From: Methylobacterium sp. W2 | Lineage (GTDB): Bacteria; Pseudomonadota; Alphaproteobacteria; Rhizobiales; Beijerinckiaceae | Length of the DNA stretch: 64,000 nucleotides | Direction of reading: 5' to 3' | NCBI RefSeq assembly: GCF_020662345.1 | Contig: NZ_VMOA01000004.1 | Location: 62,001-126,000, forward strand | Part shown: one piece after another, positions 35,584 through 44,546 of the stretch | Position numbering within the stretch: position 1 is the first letter of the stretch | Layout of the letters: every line of letters begins with the position of its first letter | Translations under genes and position numbers: made by a program | The notes under the pieces: model-generated | Told to the model about the DNA's origin: nothing | Seen by the model: only the letters and a program-made list of their open reading frames with translations | Database searches by the model: none

Positions 35584-38343
35584 ATGACCGATACCCTCCA
35601 CGCCCCGGTCGGGACCCTCGACCATCCCTTCGCGCCACCGGTCATCACCGGCACGTCGTCGAAGGAGGCGCTCGACATCCTGTTCCACGCCCTGCTCGAA
35701 GTCGCCCGCCGGCATGAGCCGGAACTGGAGGCCGTGCTTCTTGGCAAGGCCAACATCTCGGAATTCTCGCCCGAGCTCCTCGCCCGCGCCCTCCAGGTGC
35801 AGGGCATCTGGTTCCAGCTGCTCTCCATCGCCGAGCAGAACGCCGCCATGCGCCGGCGCCGGCATTTGGAGCGCACCAAGGGACGGGCGGAGCTCGGCGG
35901 CAGCTTTAGCGCGGTTCTGGCGGAAGCGGTGAAGAACGGCATTAAGGCGCCCGAGATTCACGCGCTGCTGAAGGATCTGCGCATCCGCCCGACGATCACG
36001 GCGCACCCCACTGAGGGCAAGCGCGTGACGGTGCTGGAGAAGTTCCGCCGCATCTATCTCGTTCTGCGCGAACTCGAACTGCCGCGCTGGACCGAGCGCG
36101 AGCGCAACGGTCTGATGAACGAGTTGCGCGACCAGATCGAGCTCGTCTGGATGACCGGCGAACTCCATCTGGAGAAGGCCACCGTGGAGCGCGAGGTCGC
36201 CTGGGGCCTGCACTTCTTCGACGAGACCTTGTTCGAGATGCTCCCCGAGGTGCTCTACTCGTTGGAGGAGTCGCTCGCCGAATACTACCCGGACGAAAAG
36301 TTCGAGGTGCCGGCCTTTTTCCAGTTCGGCTCCTGGATCGGCGGCGACCGCGACGGCAATCCCTACGTCACCTCGTCGGTGACCCGCGCCACGCTCCAGC
36401 GCAACGCGCTCGCCTCCCTGCGGCGCTACCGCGACGGGGTCACGGCCCTCGGCCGCACGCTGTCGCTCACCGAGCGCTCGCTGCCGGTGCCGGCGACGTT
36501 CAAGTCCGAACTCGCGCAGCTTCTCGCGGAGAGCGGCGACGGGCGCGCCATCGCGAGCCGCAATCCGGGCGAGGCCTATCGGCAGTTCCTCACCTGCATC
36601 CTGCGCAAGCTCGAAGCCACCATCGCGCGCAACAAGGGGCAGCGCACGAGCGGCCCCGACTACCCGAGCGCCGACGGGCTCATCAACGACCTGCGCCACC
36701 TCGAAGCCGGTCTCAGCGACGCGAATTGCCCGTCGCTGGCCATCGACCTCGTCCGGCCGGTGCGCCGCATGGTCGAGATCTTCCGCTTCTCCACCGTGCG
36801 CCTCGACTTGCGCGAGAACACTACGCGCACCACGAAGACGCTCCACGCCCTGTGGCAGCAGAGCCACGGTCAGAACAAGACGCCGCCCGCCCTCGAATCC
36901 CCCGAGTGGAAGAGCTGGCTGCTCTCCGAACTGGCGAAGCCGATGCACGGGGAGCGCTCGTTCGAGAGCCTGCCCGACGATGCCCGCGAGACGCTCGAGA
37001 CGTTCGCGCTCGTCGGCGAAATGCGCGAGCAGCTCGACCGCGAGGCCTTCGGCTCGTTCATCCTGTCGATGACCCGCTCGGTCCCCGACATCCTCGGCGC
37101 CTATCTCCTCGCCAAAGAAGCCGGCAACTTCCTCGATGCCGCCGGCACCGAGATCTGCTGCCTGCCAATCGTACCCCTGTTCGAGACCATCGACGACCTG
37201 CGCGCCGCGCCCGCCATCATGAAAGAGCTATTCTCGATTCCCGTCGTGCGCCGCTCCACCCGCTGGCAAGGCGGGATGCAGGAAGTGATGATCGGCTACT
37301 CGGATTCGAACAAGGATGGCGGCTTCGTCGCCTCGAACTGGGAATTGTACAAGGCGCAGGACAAGCTGACACAGCTCGGCAAATCGTCCGGCGTCCCAAT
37401 CGCCTTCTTCCACGGTCGCGGCGGCTCGGTGAGCCGTGGCGGGGCGCCCACGGCCCGGGCCATCGCAGCCCAGCCGCCCGGCTCGATCAACGGTCGCTTC
37501 CGCACCACCGAACAGGGTGAGGTCGTCTCGTTCAAGTATGCCAACCGCGGCACCGCCGCCTATCAGATGGAGCTCCTCGCCTCGTCGGTGTTCGACCACG
37601 CGCTGAAATCGGAGCGCGAGGCGGCCAAAGTCCCGCGCAACGAATTCGACGACACGTTGGAGGCGCTGTCGGGCGCCTCGCGCGCGGCCTACGTCAACCT
37701 GATCCAGCACCCCGATCTCGTGACCTATTTCCAGGCCGCGAGCCCGCTCGACGAGATCGCGCTCCTCAACATCGGCTCGCGCCCGGCGCGGCGCTTCGGC
37801 GCCCGCTCGCTGGCGGATCTGCGCGCGATTCCCTGGGTCTTCGCCTGGTCGCAGAACCGCCACGTCATCACCGGCTGGTATGGCGTCGGCTCGGGCCTGA
37901 AGAGTTTCCTCGACGTACGCGGGGCGCAGGGCGAGGCACAGCTGAAGCGGCTTTTTGCCGAATCGAAGCCGTTCCGCCTCATCCTCGACGAGGTCGAGAA
38001 GACACTTCTCATGGTCGATCTCGCCATCGCGAAGGATTACGCCGGTCTCGTGCCCGACGAAGCCGCCCGCAACAGTATCTTCCCGCTGATCGAGGCTGAG
38101 TACGAGCTGACCCGCGAGATGGCCCTGCGTGTCAGCGGCGACCGCGAACTGGCCGAGCGCTACCCGCAGTTCCGGGACCGCCTCGTCGGCCGGCTGCCGA
38201 CGATCAACCAGGTCAGCCGCGAGCAGGTGGAGCTGCTCCGCCGCTTCCGGAGCGAGGAAGACGAGGACAAGCGCGAAGCGGTGAAATCCGCGTTGCTGCT
38301 CTCGATCAACTGCATCGCCGTCGGCTTCGGCGCGACGGGCTGA
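35584..38343 (+). CDS. ppc: Phosphoenolpyruvate carboxylase
   Basis: 919 residues. It carboxylates PEP to oxaloacetate, the CO2-fixing step of the serine cycle. The catalytic histidine lies in TAHPTEGKR (H141), and GSWIGGDRDGNPYVT and EVMIGYSDSNKDGGF are conserved. The mobile loop FHGRGGSVSRGGAPT is at about residues 611-625. The protein ends GFGATG, whereas most PEP carboxylases end in NTG, whose asparagine contributes to the active site in plant and enteric enzymes. The ATG at 35584 gives MTDTLHAPVG. It follows mtkB and precedes mclA in the cluster. Confidence 0.96.
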   Translation: MTDTLHAPVGTLDHPFAPPVITGTSSKEALDILFHALLEVARRHEPELEAVLLGKANISEFSPELLARALQVQGIWFQLLSIAEQNAAMRRRRHLERTKGRAELGGSFSAVLAEAVKNGIKAPEIHALLKDLRIRPTITAHPTEGKRVTVLEKFRRIYLVLRELELPRWTERERNGLMNELRDQIELVWMTGELHLEKATVEREVAWGLHFFDETLFEMLPEVLYSLEESLAEYYPDEKFEVPAFFQFGSWIGGDRDGNPYVTSSVTRATLQRNALASLRRYRDGVTALGRTLSLTERSLPVPATFKSELAQLLAESGDGRAIASRNPGEAYRQFLTCILRKLEATIARNKGQRTSGPDYPSADGLINDLRHLEAGLSDANCPSLAIDLVRPVRRMVEIFRFSTVRLDLRENTTRTTKTLHALWQQSHGQNKTPPALESPEWKSWLLSELAKPMHGERSFESLPDDARETLETFALVGEMREQLDREAFGSFILSMTRSVPDILGAYLLAKEAGNFLDAAGTEICCLPIVPLFETIDDLRAAPAIMKELFSIPVVRRSTRWQGGMQEVMIGYSDSNKDGGFVASNWELYKAQDKLTQLGKSSGVPIAFFHGRGGSVSRGGAPTARAIAAQPPGSINGRFRTTEQGEVVSFKYANRGTAAYQMELLASSVFDHALKSEREAAKVPRNEFDDTLEALSGASRAAYVNLIQHPDLVTYFQAASPLDEIALLNIGSRPARRFGARSLADLRAIPWVFAWSQNRHVITGWYGVGSGLKSFLDVRGAQGEAQLKRLFAESKPFRLILDEVEKTLLMVDLAIAKDYAGLVPDEAARNSIFPLIEAEYELTREMALRVSGDRELAERYPQFRDRLVGRLPTINQVSREQVELLRRFRSEEDEDKREAVKSALLLSINCIAVGFGATG

Positions 38344-38474
38344 GGCATTTGTAAGGATACCGAGGGTCGGACACGGCCCTGGGGCTGGCGTGCGAGCGCC
38401 CCACGACCGGTATGGTGAACCGCGTTTTGCGGCCTCACCACCCACAACGAACCCAACCAAGGAAGGATTTCCCG

Positions 38475-39449
38475 ATGAGCTTTACCCTGATCCAGCAGGC
38501 GACTCCGCGCCTTCACCGCTCGGAACTCGCCGTTCCCGGCTCCAACCCGACCTTCATGGAGAAGTCCGCCTCCTCGAAGGCCGACGTGATCTTCCTCGAC
38601 CTCGAAGATGCCGTCGCTCCCGATGACAAGGAGCAGGCCCGCAAGAACATCATCCAGGCGCTCAACGACCTGGATTGGGGCACCAAGACCATGATGATCC
38701 GCATCAACGGTCTCGACACCCACTACATGTACCGCGACGTGGTCGACATCGTCGAAGCCTGTCCGCGCCTCGACATGATCCTGATCCCCAAGGTCGGCGT
38801 GCCGGCGGACGTCTACGCCATCGACGTGCTGACGACCCAGATCGAGCAGGCCAAGAAGCGCGAGAAGAAGATCGGCTTCGAGGTGCTGATCGAGACCGCT
38901 TTGGGCATGGCCAACGTGGAGGCGATCGCAACCTCGTCGAAGCGCCTGGAAGCCATGTCCTTCGGTGTGGCCGACTACGCCGCCTCGACCCGCGCCCGTT
39001 CCACCGTCATCGGCGGCGTGAACAAGGACTTCTCGGTGCTCACCGACAAGGACGAAGCCGGCAACCGCGAGACCCATTGGCAGGATCCCTGGCTGTTCGC
39101 CCAGAACCGCATGCTGATCGCCTGCCGCGCCTACGGCCTGCGCCCGATCGACGGCCCCTTCGGCGACTTCTCCGATCCGGACGGCTACACCTCCGCCGCC
39201 CGCCGCTGCGCCGCTCTCGGCTTCGAGGGCAAGTGGGCGATCCACCCCTCGCAGATCGACCTGGCCAACGAGGTGTTCACCCCGTCGGAAGCCGAAGTCA
39301 CCAAGGCCCGCCGCATCCTCGAAGCCATGGAAGAAGCCGCCAAGGCCGGCAAGGGTGCCGTCTCGCTGGACGGCCGCCTCATCGACATCGCCTCGATCCG
39401 CATGGCCGAGGCCCTGATCGAGAAGGCCAACGCGATGTCGGCGAGCTGA
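38475..39449 (+). CDS. mclA: L-malyl-CoA/beta-methylmalyl-CoA lyase
   Basis: 324 residues, HpcH/HpaI aldolase fold. It splits malyl-CoA into acetyl-CoA and glyoxylate, closing the serine cycle. MSFTLIQQATPRLHRSELAVPGSNPTFMEKSA is the conserved start. ADVIFLDLEDAVAPDDKEQAR carries the metal-binding acidic residues, and EVLIETALGMANVEAIA and GKWAIHPSQIDLANEVF are further landmarks. AAGGA lies 11 bases before the ATG. A terminator follows 30 bp after the stop. Confidence 0.97.
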   Translation: MSFTLIQQATPRLHRSELAVPGSNPTFMEKSASSKADVIFLDLEDAVAPDDKEQARKNIIQALNDLDWGTKTMMIRINGLDTHYMYRDVVDIVEACPRLDMILIPKVGVPADVYAIDVLTTQIEQAKKREKKIGFEVLIETALGMANVEAIATSSKRLEAMSFGVADYAASTRARSTVIGGVNKDFSVLTDKDEAGNRETHWQDPWLFAQNRMLIACRAYGLRPIDGPFGDFSDPDGYTSAARRCAALGFEGKWAIHPSQIDLANEVFTPSEAEVTKARRILEAMEEAAKAGKGAVSLDGRLIDIASIRMAEALIEKANAMSAS

Positions 39450-39478
39450 TCCGCTCACTTCGTACACATCGCTAAGCA

Positions 39479-39515
39479 GGACGGCCGCTTCCGGAAGGGG
39501 CGGCCGTCCTCGCTT
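39479..39515 (+). terminator. Intrinsic terminator after mclA
   Basis: A 10-bp stem GGACGGCCGC/GCGGCCGTCC with a short loop and a CGCTTTA tail. Confidence 0.7.
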
Positions 39516-39641
39516 TAGGCCTGAAATGTCCTATCGTTCACGGTGTGTCGCCGTGAGAACAGGCGCCGGGGCCACTCTCTTCCGCTACGCGAAGACGGCC
39601 ACACGGCTCCGATCTCGTCGACCGACAAGGGAGAAACCATC

Positions 39642-40076
39642 ATGCACGTGACCATCGAAGACGCTCACAAGGCCATCGAGGCCGCTCGCGCCAAGGCGGT
39701 CGAGCTCGACACCCAGATGTGTATCGCCGTCGTCGATTCCGGCGGTAACCTCAAGGCGTTCTACCGCATGGATGGCGCCTGGGTCGGTTCCATCGACATC
39801 GCCCAGAAGAAAGCCAAGACCTCCGTGTTCTTCGGCATGATGACCGGGCAGATCGGCCAGCTGTCGCAGCCGGGCGGTCCGCTCTTCGGCATCGAGCATT
39901 CCAACGAGGGCCTGATCACCTTCCCCGGCGGCATCCCGATCGTCGACAAGGACGGCGAGATGTCTGGCGCCATCGGCGTCAGCGGCTCCAGCGTGGAGAA
40001 CGACCACGCCGTGGCTCTCGCCGGTGCGAGCACGATCGGCGCCACCGAACTGCCCGCGCATCCCTGGCGGACGTAA
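39642..40076 (+). CDS. GlcG/HbpS family heme-binding-type protein
   Basis: 144 residues, a complete single-domain GlcG/HbpS/PduO-C-like fold. [50 protein letters not shown] carries the typical alternating helix and strand pattern. [22 protein letters not shown] gives the glycine-rich C-terminal loop. Known relatives bind heme, cobalamin or small organic acids and are often found beside glycolate or C2 metabolism genes. It follows mclA by 192 bp behind a terminator, so it probably has its own promoter. GGGAGA lies seven bases before the ATG. Its role here is unknown. Confidence 0.85.
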   Translation: MHVTIEDAHKAIEAARAKAVELDTQMCIAVVDSGGNLKAFYRMDGAWVGSIDIAQKKAKTSVFFGMMTGQIGQLSQPGGPLFGIEHSNEGLITFPGGIPIVDKDGEMSGAIGVSGSSVENDHAVALAGASTIGATELPAHPWRT

Positions 40077-40093
40077 GACCGCATGACGGACAC

Positions 40094-40126
40094 GGTTCAT
40101 TGGGTGCGTCGCACCCGATGAACACC
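40094..40126 (+). terminator. Hairpin after the GlcG-like gene
   Basis: A long imperfect stem GGTTCATTGGGTGC/GCACCCGATGAACACC with a CGTC-like loop. It has no U-run. Confidence 0.5.
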
Positions 40127-40187
40127 GTCGGTTAAGCATGCGCGCCCTATCACGGTCCCACCACCCCGAGCCGTGACAGGAGCGCCG

Positions 40188-40367
40188 ATGACCCGGGACC
40201 AACTCGCCGCCGAACTGAAGCGCATGGCCACAGCGCAGGTCGCCGACATCGAGCGTGCGGTCAAGGACGGCCACCGGACCATCGCCCTCAACGAACTGGC
40301 GGATCTGAACCGCCAGCTGAAGGCGCTGGCCGCAGCCGTGAAGGCCCGGCCCGTCGTACGAGCCTGA
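40188..40367 (+). CDS. Small helical protein (59 aa)
   Basis: MTRDQLAAELKRMATAQVADIERAVKDGHRTIALNELADL continues as a second helix and ends VKARPVVRA. Heptad-like Leu/Ala spacing suggests a helical hairpin or coiled coil. ACAGGA precedes the ATG by about nine bases. There is no recognised family. It is likely a real, conserved small protein of this genus, but this is an impression rather than a demonstrated match. Confidence 0.5.
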   Translation: MTRDQLAAELKRMATAQVADIERAVKDGHRTIALNELADLNRQLKALAAAVKARPVVRA

Positions 40368-40392
40368 TACCTCAAAGTCCGACGCGACCGCC

Positions 40393-40878
40393 TCAGTAGC
40401 GCGGATCGCGTCCGCGCTCTTCCAACGGCGGCCCCTCCAACGGCGCCTCTTCGGACAGGCGCTCGTTGCGGGCGAGCCCCTCCGCCGGGCGCTCTTCCCC
40501 TCGATCGATCCCTCGCCCGGGACGCGCTTCATCCACGAAGGGAATATCGCGGGGAGGCAACGGGGGCCGCCGCAAGGGTCTCGCCTCGCCGTATGCGCCA
40601 TCCGGCTCCGGCGGCAAGCGGTCCGAACGCTCCTCACAGATCGTCACCCGTTTCACGATCTCCTCCCCATCGGGCGTGATCCGACGTCGGACCACGGCCC
40701 GGCATGGCGCGATGAGACGCGCCGCTCCGCGCTCCGGGCCTAACTCCTCGATCGAAGGCGGGGGGCGCCGCTCGACGGGGAAGTCGCGCGGCGCTCCATA
40801 GGGCTCGGGGAAATCGGCGGCGAGAACGGGCACGCCGCAGAGCGCGAAGACCACGAATCCCGACAGGATCGGTGGCAT
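40393..40878 (-). CDS. Exported Pro/Arg/Glu-rich hypothetical protein
   Basis: 161 residues from an ATG at 40878: a signal peptide MPPILSGFVVFALCGVPVLAA, then a segment with APCRAVVRRRITPDGEEIVKRVTICEE containing two cysteines. A long Pro/Arg/Glu-rich C-terminal tail follows. The central CRAVVRRRITPDGEEIVKRV resembles small envelope proteins of Hyphomicrobiales of unknown function. The frame stays open upstream to 41025, so the start is not certain. Confidence 0.6.
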   Translation of the reverse strand: MPPILSGFVVFALCGVPVLAADFPEPYGAPRDFPVERRPPPSIEELGPERGAARLIAPCRAVVRRRITPDGEEIVKRVTICEERSDRLPPEPDGAYGEARPLRRPPLPPRDIPFVDEARPGRGIDRGEERPAEGLARNERLSEEAPLEGPPLEERGRDPRY

Positions 40879-41071
40879 GCGGAGCTTGGCAAAGGACGAA
40901 AACGGGTTTTCGAGCACGGAACGCTCCGGAGGGAGGACCGCCCCCGCCATGGGGTTGCGGCACGAAACCATCCTGCCATCGTGCCGCTGAACCGGAGTAT
41001 CCGTGAGCGCTCGGATAGTGTTCATCTCGGTGCGCGCGGCCTCGCTGCCGGTAATCCCCGCCTCGATACGG

Positions 41072-41830
41072 TCATGCCTTGCCGTCGACGGCCTTCAATT
41101 GCGCCACGAGGTCGGCGATCTCGCCCCGGGCCCGGGCCACCGCAACGGAATCCTTGCCGCGCACCACGATCCGGTTGGCAAACCCCTGCTGCGTCATCGA
41201 CGGATAGGAGCCGATGGAGACGCCGGGGTGAGCCTTCGCAATTTCGCTCAGGCCCGAGGCGTAGTTGCCCTCGGGCAGGTTCCCGGCCTCGATCGTCTCC
41301 GACAGAACGCGGGCGCCCGTCGCGAGGGTGGGGCCGATCTCATCGAGCATGGCCTGCATGATCGCTGGCACCCCGGCCATGACGAAGACGTTGCCGATGC
41401 GAAAACCGGGGGCCTTGGAAATCGGGTTGGCGATGAGGTCCGCCCCCTGCGGGATACGCGCCATGCGCAGCCGCGCCTCGTTGAGGTCTTCCGGCTTGTG
41501 CCGCTCAAGCAGCATGGCCCTGGCGCGCGGATCGATGTCGATCGTCACGCCGAAGGCGACGGCCACGCAATCGGCGGTGATGTCGTCATGGGTTGGGCCG
41601 ATCCCCCCGGTGGTGAAGAGGTAGGTGTAGCGGGTCCGCAGTGCGTTCACCGCCTCGACGATCTCCGCGGCCTCGTCGGGAACGATGCGAACCTGCCGCA
41701 GGTCGATGCCGACGGCCGTGCAGTAGTCGGCGATGGTGCCTATATTCTTGTCCTTGGTCCGCCCGGACAGGATCTCGTCGCCGATGACGAGGATCGCGGC
41801 GGTGATGGGGGAGGGAGTGGCGTCGGTCAT
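41072..41830 (-). CDS. CinA-like / molybdopterin-binding domain protein
   Basis: 252 residues. The MoaB/Mog-like fold of the CinA N-terminal domain is clear: AAILVIGDEILSGRTKDKNIGTIADYCTAVGIDL, then FTTGGIGPTHDDITADCVAVAFG and VFVMAGVPAIMQAM. The C-terminal nicotinamide-nucleotide amidase domain of full CinA is absent, as in other short alphaproteobacterial versions. Its activity is unproven; in the family it concerns pyridine-nucleotide recycling or competence. It diverges from sfsA. Confidence 0.88.
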   Translation of the reverse strand: MTDATPSPITAAILVIGDEILSGRTKDKNIGTIADYCTAVGIDLRQVRIVPDEAAEIVEAVNALRTRYTYLFTTGGIGPTHDDITADCVAVAFGVTIDIDPRARAMLLERHKPEDLNEARLRMARIPQGADLIANPISKAPGFRIGNVFVMAGVPAIMQAMLDEIGPTLATGARVLSETIEAGNLPEGNYASGLSEIAKAHPGVSIGSYPSMTQQGFANRIVVRGKDSVAVARARGEIADLVAQLKAVDGKA

Positions 41831-41966
41831 CAGAATCCGTGGCGGTCGCGAGGTGATGGAGCACGACGTAGCGCGACGATGCCCACCTGACCATGGCGGC
41901 TCCCTGGTCCGGCAGGCGGGCTACTGATAGGTGCGGGACATCCGCTCGGATGTGGAGTTTCGCCCG

Positions 41967-42695
41967 ATGAAGTTCGCAGCGCCGCTGATCGAGGGCCGGC
42001 TCGTCCAGCGCTACAAGCGGTTCCTCGCCGATATCGAGTTGGCGGATGGCAGCCTCGTCACCGCGCATTGCGCCAATCCGGGCGCCATGCTCGGCCTCGT
42101 CGTGCCTGGTTCACGCGTCCTGCTTTCGGCCTCCACCAACCCCGCGCGCAAGCTCGGCTTTTCATGGGAGCTGGTGGAGGCTGACCTCCCCGGCGGTCCG
42201 CAATGGGTCGGCATCAACACCATGCGGCCCAATGCCCTCGTCGCCGAGGCCTTCGCCGAGGGCCGTCTCCCGCCGTTGGCGGGATACGCTTCGCTGCGTC
42301 CCGAGGTGCGCTACGGTCGTGCCAGCCGGGTCGATTTCCTGGCCACGGGCGAGGGCGTGCCGCCCTGCCACGTGGAGGTGAAGAACTGCCACCTTCTGCG
42401 CCAGCCGGGTCTCGCCGAGTTTCCCGATTGCGTCGCCGCCCGTAGCGCGCGGCACATGGACGACCTGACGGAGGTCGTCGCCCAGGGCGGCCGGGCGATG
42501 CTGATCATCGTGGTGCAGATGCAGGCCGAGCGGTTTGACGTGGCGAGGGACCTCGACCCGGCCTTCGACCGGGCCTTCTCCAGGGCGGCGGCGGGCGGGG
42601 TCGAGATCCATGCCCATCGCTGCCGCATCGATCCGACCGGGATCTCCATCGCCGACGCGATCCCGATTATGCCGTGGAGCGGCAGAGGTGCGTGA
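41967..42695 (+). CDS. sfsA: SfsA family DNA/RNA nuclease-like protein
   Basis: 242 residues from the ATG at 41967. KFAAPLIEGRLVQRYKRFLADIEL begins with the OB-fold domain. TAHCANPGAMLGLV is the conserved motif, and RVDFLATGEG...CHVEVKNCHLL is the PD-(D/E)xK-like catalytic segment (D, E, K). SfsA was named for sugar fermentation stimulation in E. coli and binds DNA; its cellular role is unresolved. GGAG or similar is not obvious before the start, but upstream residues do not fit the family. Confidence 0.93.
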   Translation: MKFAAPLIEGRLVQRYKRFLADIELADGSLVTAHCANPGAMLGLVVPGSRVLLSASTNPARKLGFSWELVEADLPGGPQWVGINTMRPNALVAEAFAEGRLPPLAGYASLRPEVRYGRASRVDFLATGEGVPPCHVEVKNCHLLRQPGLAEFPDCVAARSARHMDDLTEVVAQGGRAMLIIVVQMQAERFDVARDLDPAFDRAFSRAAAGGVEIHAHRCRIDPTGISIADAIPIMPWSGRGA

Positions 42696-42782
42696 GCCGC
42701 CATCGTCGACGCCGCGCGATTTCATGGCCCCTGCGGCCGAATCCGTGGCATGCTCGTGTCCCGACGATCCAAGGAGACGATC

Positions 42783-42902
42783 ATGGCGAGTGAGAAACCA
42801 CGCGGTGGCCGCGAAGCGAAGAAGCCGAAGAAGCCGGTCGTCAAGACGATCGCCGCAGCCCCCTCGACCAAGGGCACCGTAAGCATCGGCGCCAAGAAGT
42901 AG
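42783..42902 (+). CDS. Very small basic protein (39 aa)
   Basis: MASEKPRGGREAKKPKKPVV followed by KTIAAAPSTKGTVSIGAKK. The ATG at 42783 has AAGGAGA eight bases upstream, a better signal than most neighbours. It is lysine-rich and probably disordered. I have the impression of similar 35-45-residue KPKKP proteins in other Hyphomicrobiales. Function unknown. Its stop lies 7 bp from that of the convergent phosphoesterase gene. Confidence 0.65.
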   Translation: MASEKPRGGREAKKPKKPVVKTIAAAPSTKGTVSIGAKK

Positions 42903-42909
42903 CGCCACG

Positions 42910-43848
42910 TCAGGCGGGCGGCGCTGCCTCGACTGACGTCGGCGGCGCCACGCCCCCGAGTTCGAGAAGAACGATTTCCGGCGGCACCCCGATCCGGATC
43001 GGGACACGGCTGACGCCGAAGCCGCCGGAGACGATCATATGCCGTCCGCCGAGGACGACATGGCCGTAGGTCAGATCCTTGTCGCGCGCGAACGGGCTGA
43101 GCGGCGACATGCCGAAGAGCCGAACCTGGCCGCCATGCGTATGCCCGGACAAGGTCAGCGAGACGCGCCCCGGCACGGCGGGAAAGATGTACGGCTCGTG
43201 CGCCATGAGAAGGATCGGAGCTTCGTCGCTCACCTGCGCCAGGGTGCCGGACAGATCGTCGCGGCCGCGCCGATCGCCCCGCGGCAGGAACGGTTCCTGA
43301 TCTCCGAGACCGGCGATCCAGAACGGGTGACCGTCCTTCACGAGCCTGAGAACCGTGTTCTCCATCACCGGAATGCCGCGCGCCTCCAGCACGCGCTGCG
43401 CTTCGACGGGTCCGCGCCGCGTCGCCTGGGCAAACTCGTCGTCCCACCAATCATGGTTGCCGAGGACGGCGTGGACTCCGAGCGGGGCTCGCAGGCCCGC
43501 GATCACCCGGGCGAAATCGACGAGCGGCACCTTGCGCGTGGTCACGCTGGGGCCGGACGGATAATCTCCCAGGAGCAGGATGAGATCGGGTTCGAGCCGG
43601 TTCGTCGCATCGACGATCTCGGCGATCCGGTCGAGCGGCATGGTCGGCTCGCCGACGTGGAAATCGGCGAGGACGGCGACTTTCAGTCTCAAACCCGTAG
43701 TCCAGCCGGGCAGCACCGGAGCGTATCGCGTCACCACGAGGCGATGGCGCGGCTCGATCACGAAGCCATAAGCGCCCGTCGCGGCCATTAGCGCCGTGCT
43801 CGCACCGGCTCCGGTGAGGAACTGCCGTCTCGTCGGCAGGATCAACAT
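42910..43848 (-). CDS. Tat-exported metallophosphoesterase (YkuE-like)
   Basis: 312 residues. The N-terminal TRRQFLTGAGASTALMAATGAYGF is a clear twin-arginine signal. The calcineurin-type motifs follow: VLADFHVGEP (D, H), LLLGDYPSG, VLGNHDWWDD, LMAHEP and SGHTHGGQVRLFG. These are as in YkuE-type phosphodiesterases, which act at the outer face of the membrane on phospholipid-like substrates in some bacteria. The actual substrate is unknown. Confidence 0.9.
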   Translation of the reverse strand: MLILPTRRQFLTGAGASTALMAATGAYGFVIEPRHRLVVTRYAPVLPGWTTGLRLKVAVLADFHVGEPTMPLDRIAEIVDATNRLEPDLILLLGDYPSGPSVTTRKVPLVDFARVIAGLRAPLGVHAVLGNHDWWDDEFAQATRRGPVEAQRVLEARGIPVMENTVLRLVKDGHPFWIAGLGDQEPFLPRGDRRGRDDLSGTLAQVSDEAPILLMAHEPYIFPAVPGRVSLTLSGHTHGGQVRLFGMSPLSPFARDKDLTYGHVVLGGRHMIVSGGFGVSRVPIRIGVPPEIVLLELGGVAPPTSVEAAPPA

Positions 43849-44008
43849 ATCATCGTCCTCGACCGCGGAGTGGATACGAATTCATTGCCCTGGGGCGGTT
43901 ACGAATCCGGCGCAGTCAGATTCCGCTGAATGTGTCTCGATGACCAAGCCCGTGAGGGCTTGGTCGCAATGTCTCGCTGAAAGGCGCTCGTCTCGGGAAA
44001 GAACGGCC

Positions 44009-44224
44009 TCAAACGAGGGGCGCATCCTCGTGCTGGAAGCGGGAGAGCTGCCGGCGGGCGGCGAGTTTCCGGGCCGCCTCTTTCGCGGCGGATGCCGAGA
44101 CGTGAACCGCTGCGGCGAGGGCGGGCAGTGCCACGGGGCGGAAACCTTCGCGATCGGTTACCAGACCGGACGCGCGGGGCGTCGACGAAATGGCTGCGCG
44201 CTGGTTCAGTTCGGGGCGGGACAT
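44009..44224 (-). CDS. Small hypothetical protein (71 aa)
   Basis: MSRPELNQRAAISSTPRASG, then a PVALPALAAAVHVSASAAKEAARKLAARRQ helical segment and an acidic end QHEDAPLV. The ATG at 44224 has AGGA about nine bases upstream; a GTG at 44290 would add 22 residues. The composition is plausible for a small protein, but there is no family I recognise. Confidence 0.4.
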   Translation of the reverse strand: MSRPELNQRAAISSTPRASGLVTDREGFRPVALPALAAAVHVSASAAKEAARKLAARRQLSRFQHEDAPLV

Positions 44225-44546
44225 GGGAACGGGTCCTGTTTCACGGTGTCGGAACGCCACCAGATCCTCGTTTGTCTGGTTGGCGATCACGCCGGTCTCT
44301 CGGGCACCCTCGAAGAGGTTCGACCCGGACCGGCGCTGAGCGGCACAAGATCCATATGCGGCGAAGGATCATGAACGGGAGCTTAAGGATAGGCGAAAGT
44401 TCAGCAGGGTAGAGTTCCATCTCGCCGCGCTGCGTGTCTTGCGACACACGCAAGCAATATTGGAAAAATAAAAAATACCATTCCGCAGCGCAATCTGACC
44501 TTCATTGCGACGCGGAAGATCTAGACTTTTATGTGGCAGCGCCGCC
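44225..44546. other. Intergenic, AT-rich patch
   Basis: About 320 bp between the small hypothetical gene and the class III aminotransferase stop. The stretch 44450-44490 is strikingly A/T-rich for this genome. It may hold the promoter of the minus-strand small gene or a 3' region of the aminotransferase gene. No gene or clear hairpin seen. Confidence 0.4.

Noticed and set aside
43816..44300. GGAAC sites near the phosphoesterase start and the 71-aa ORF as further EcfG promoters
   Set aside because: No CGTT/GGTT at 16-17 nt, or the site lies inside coding sequence.
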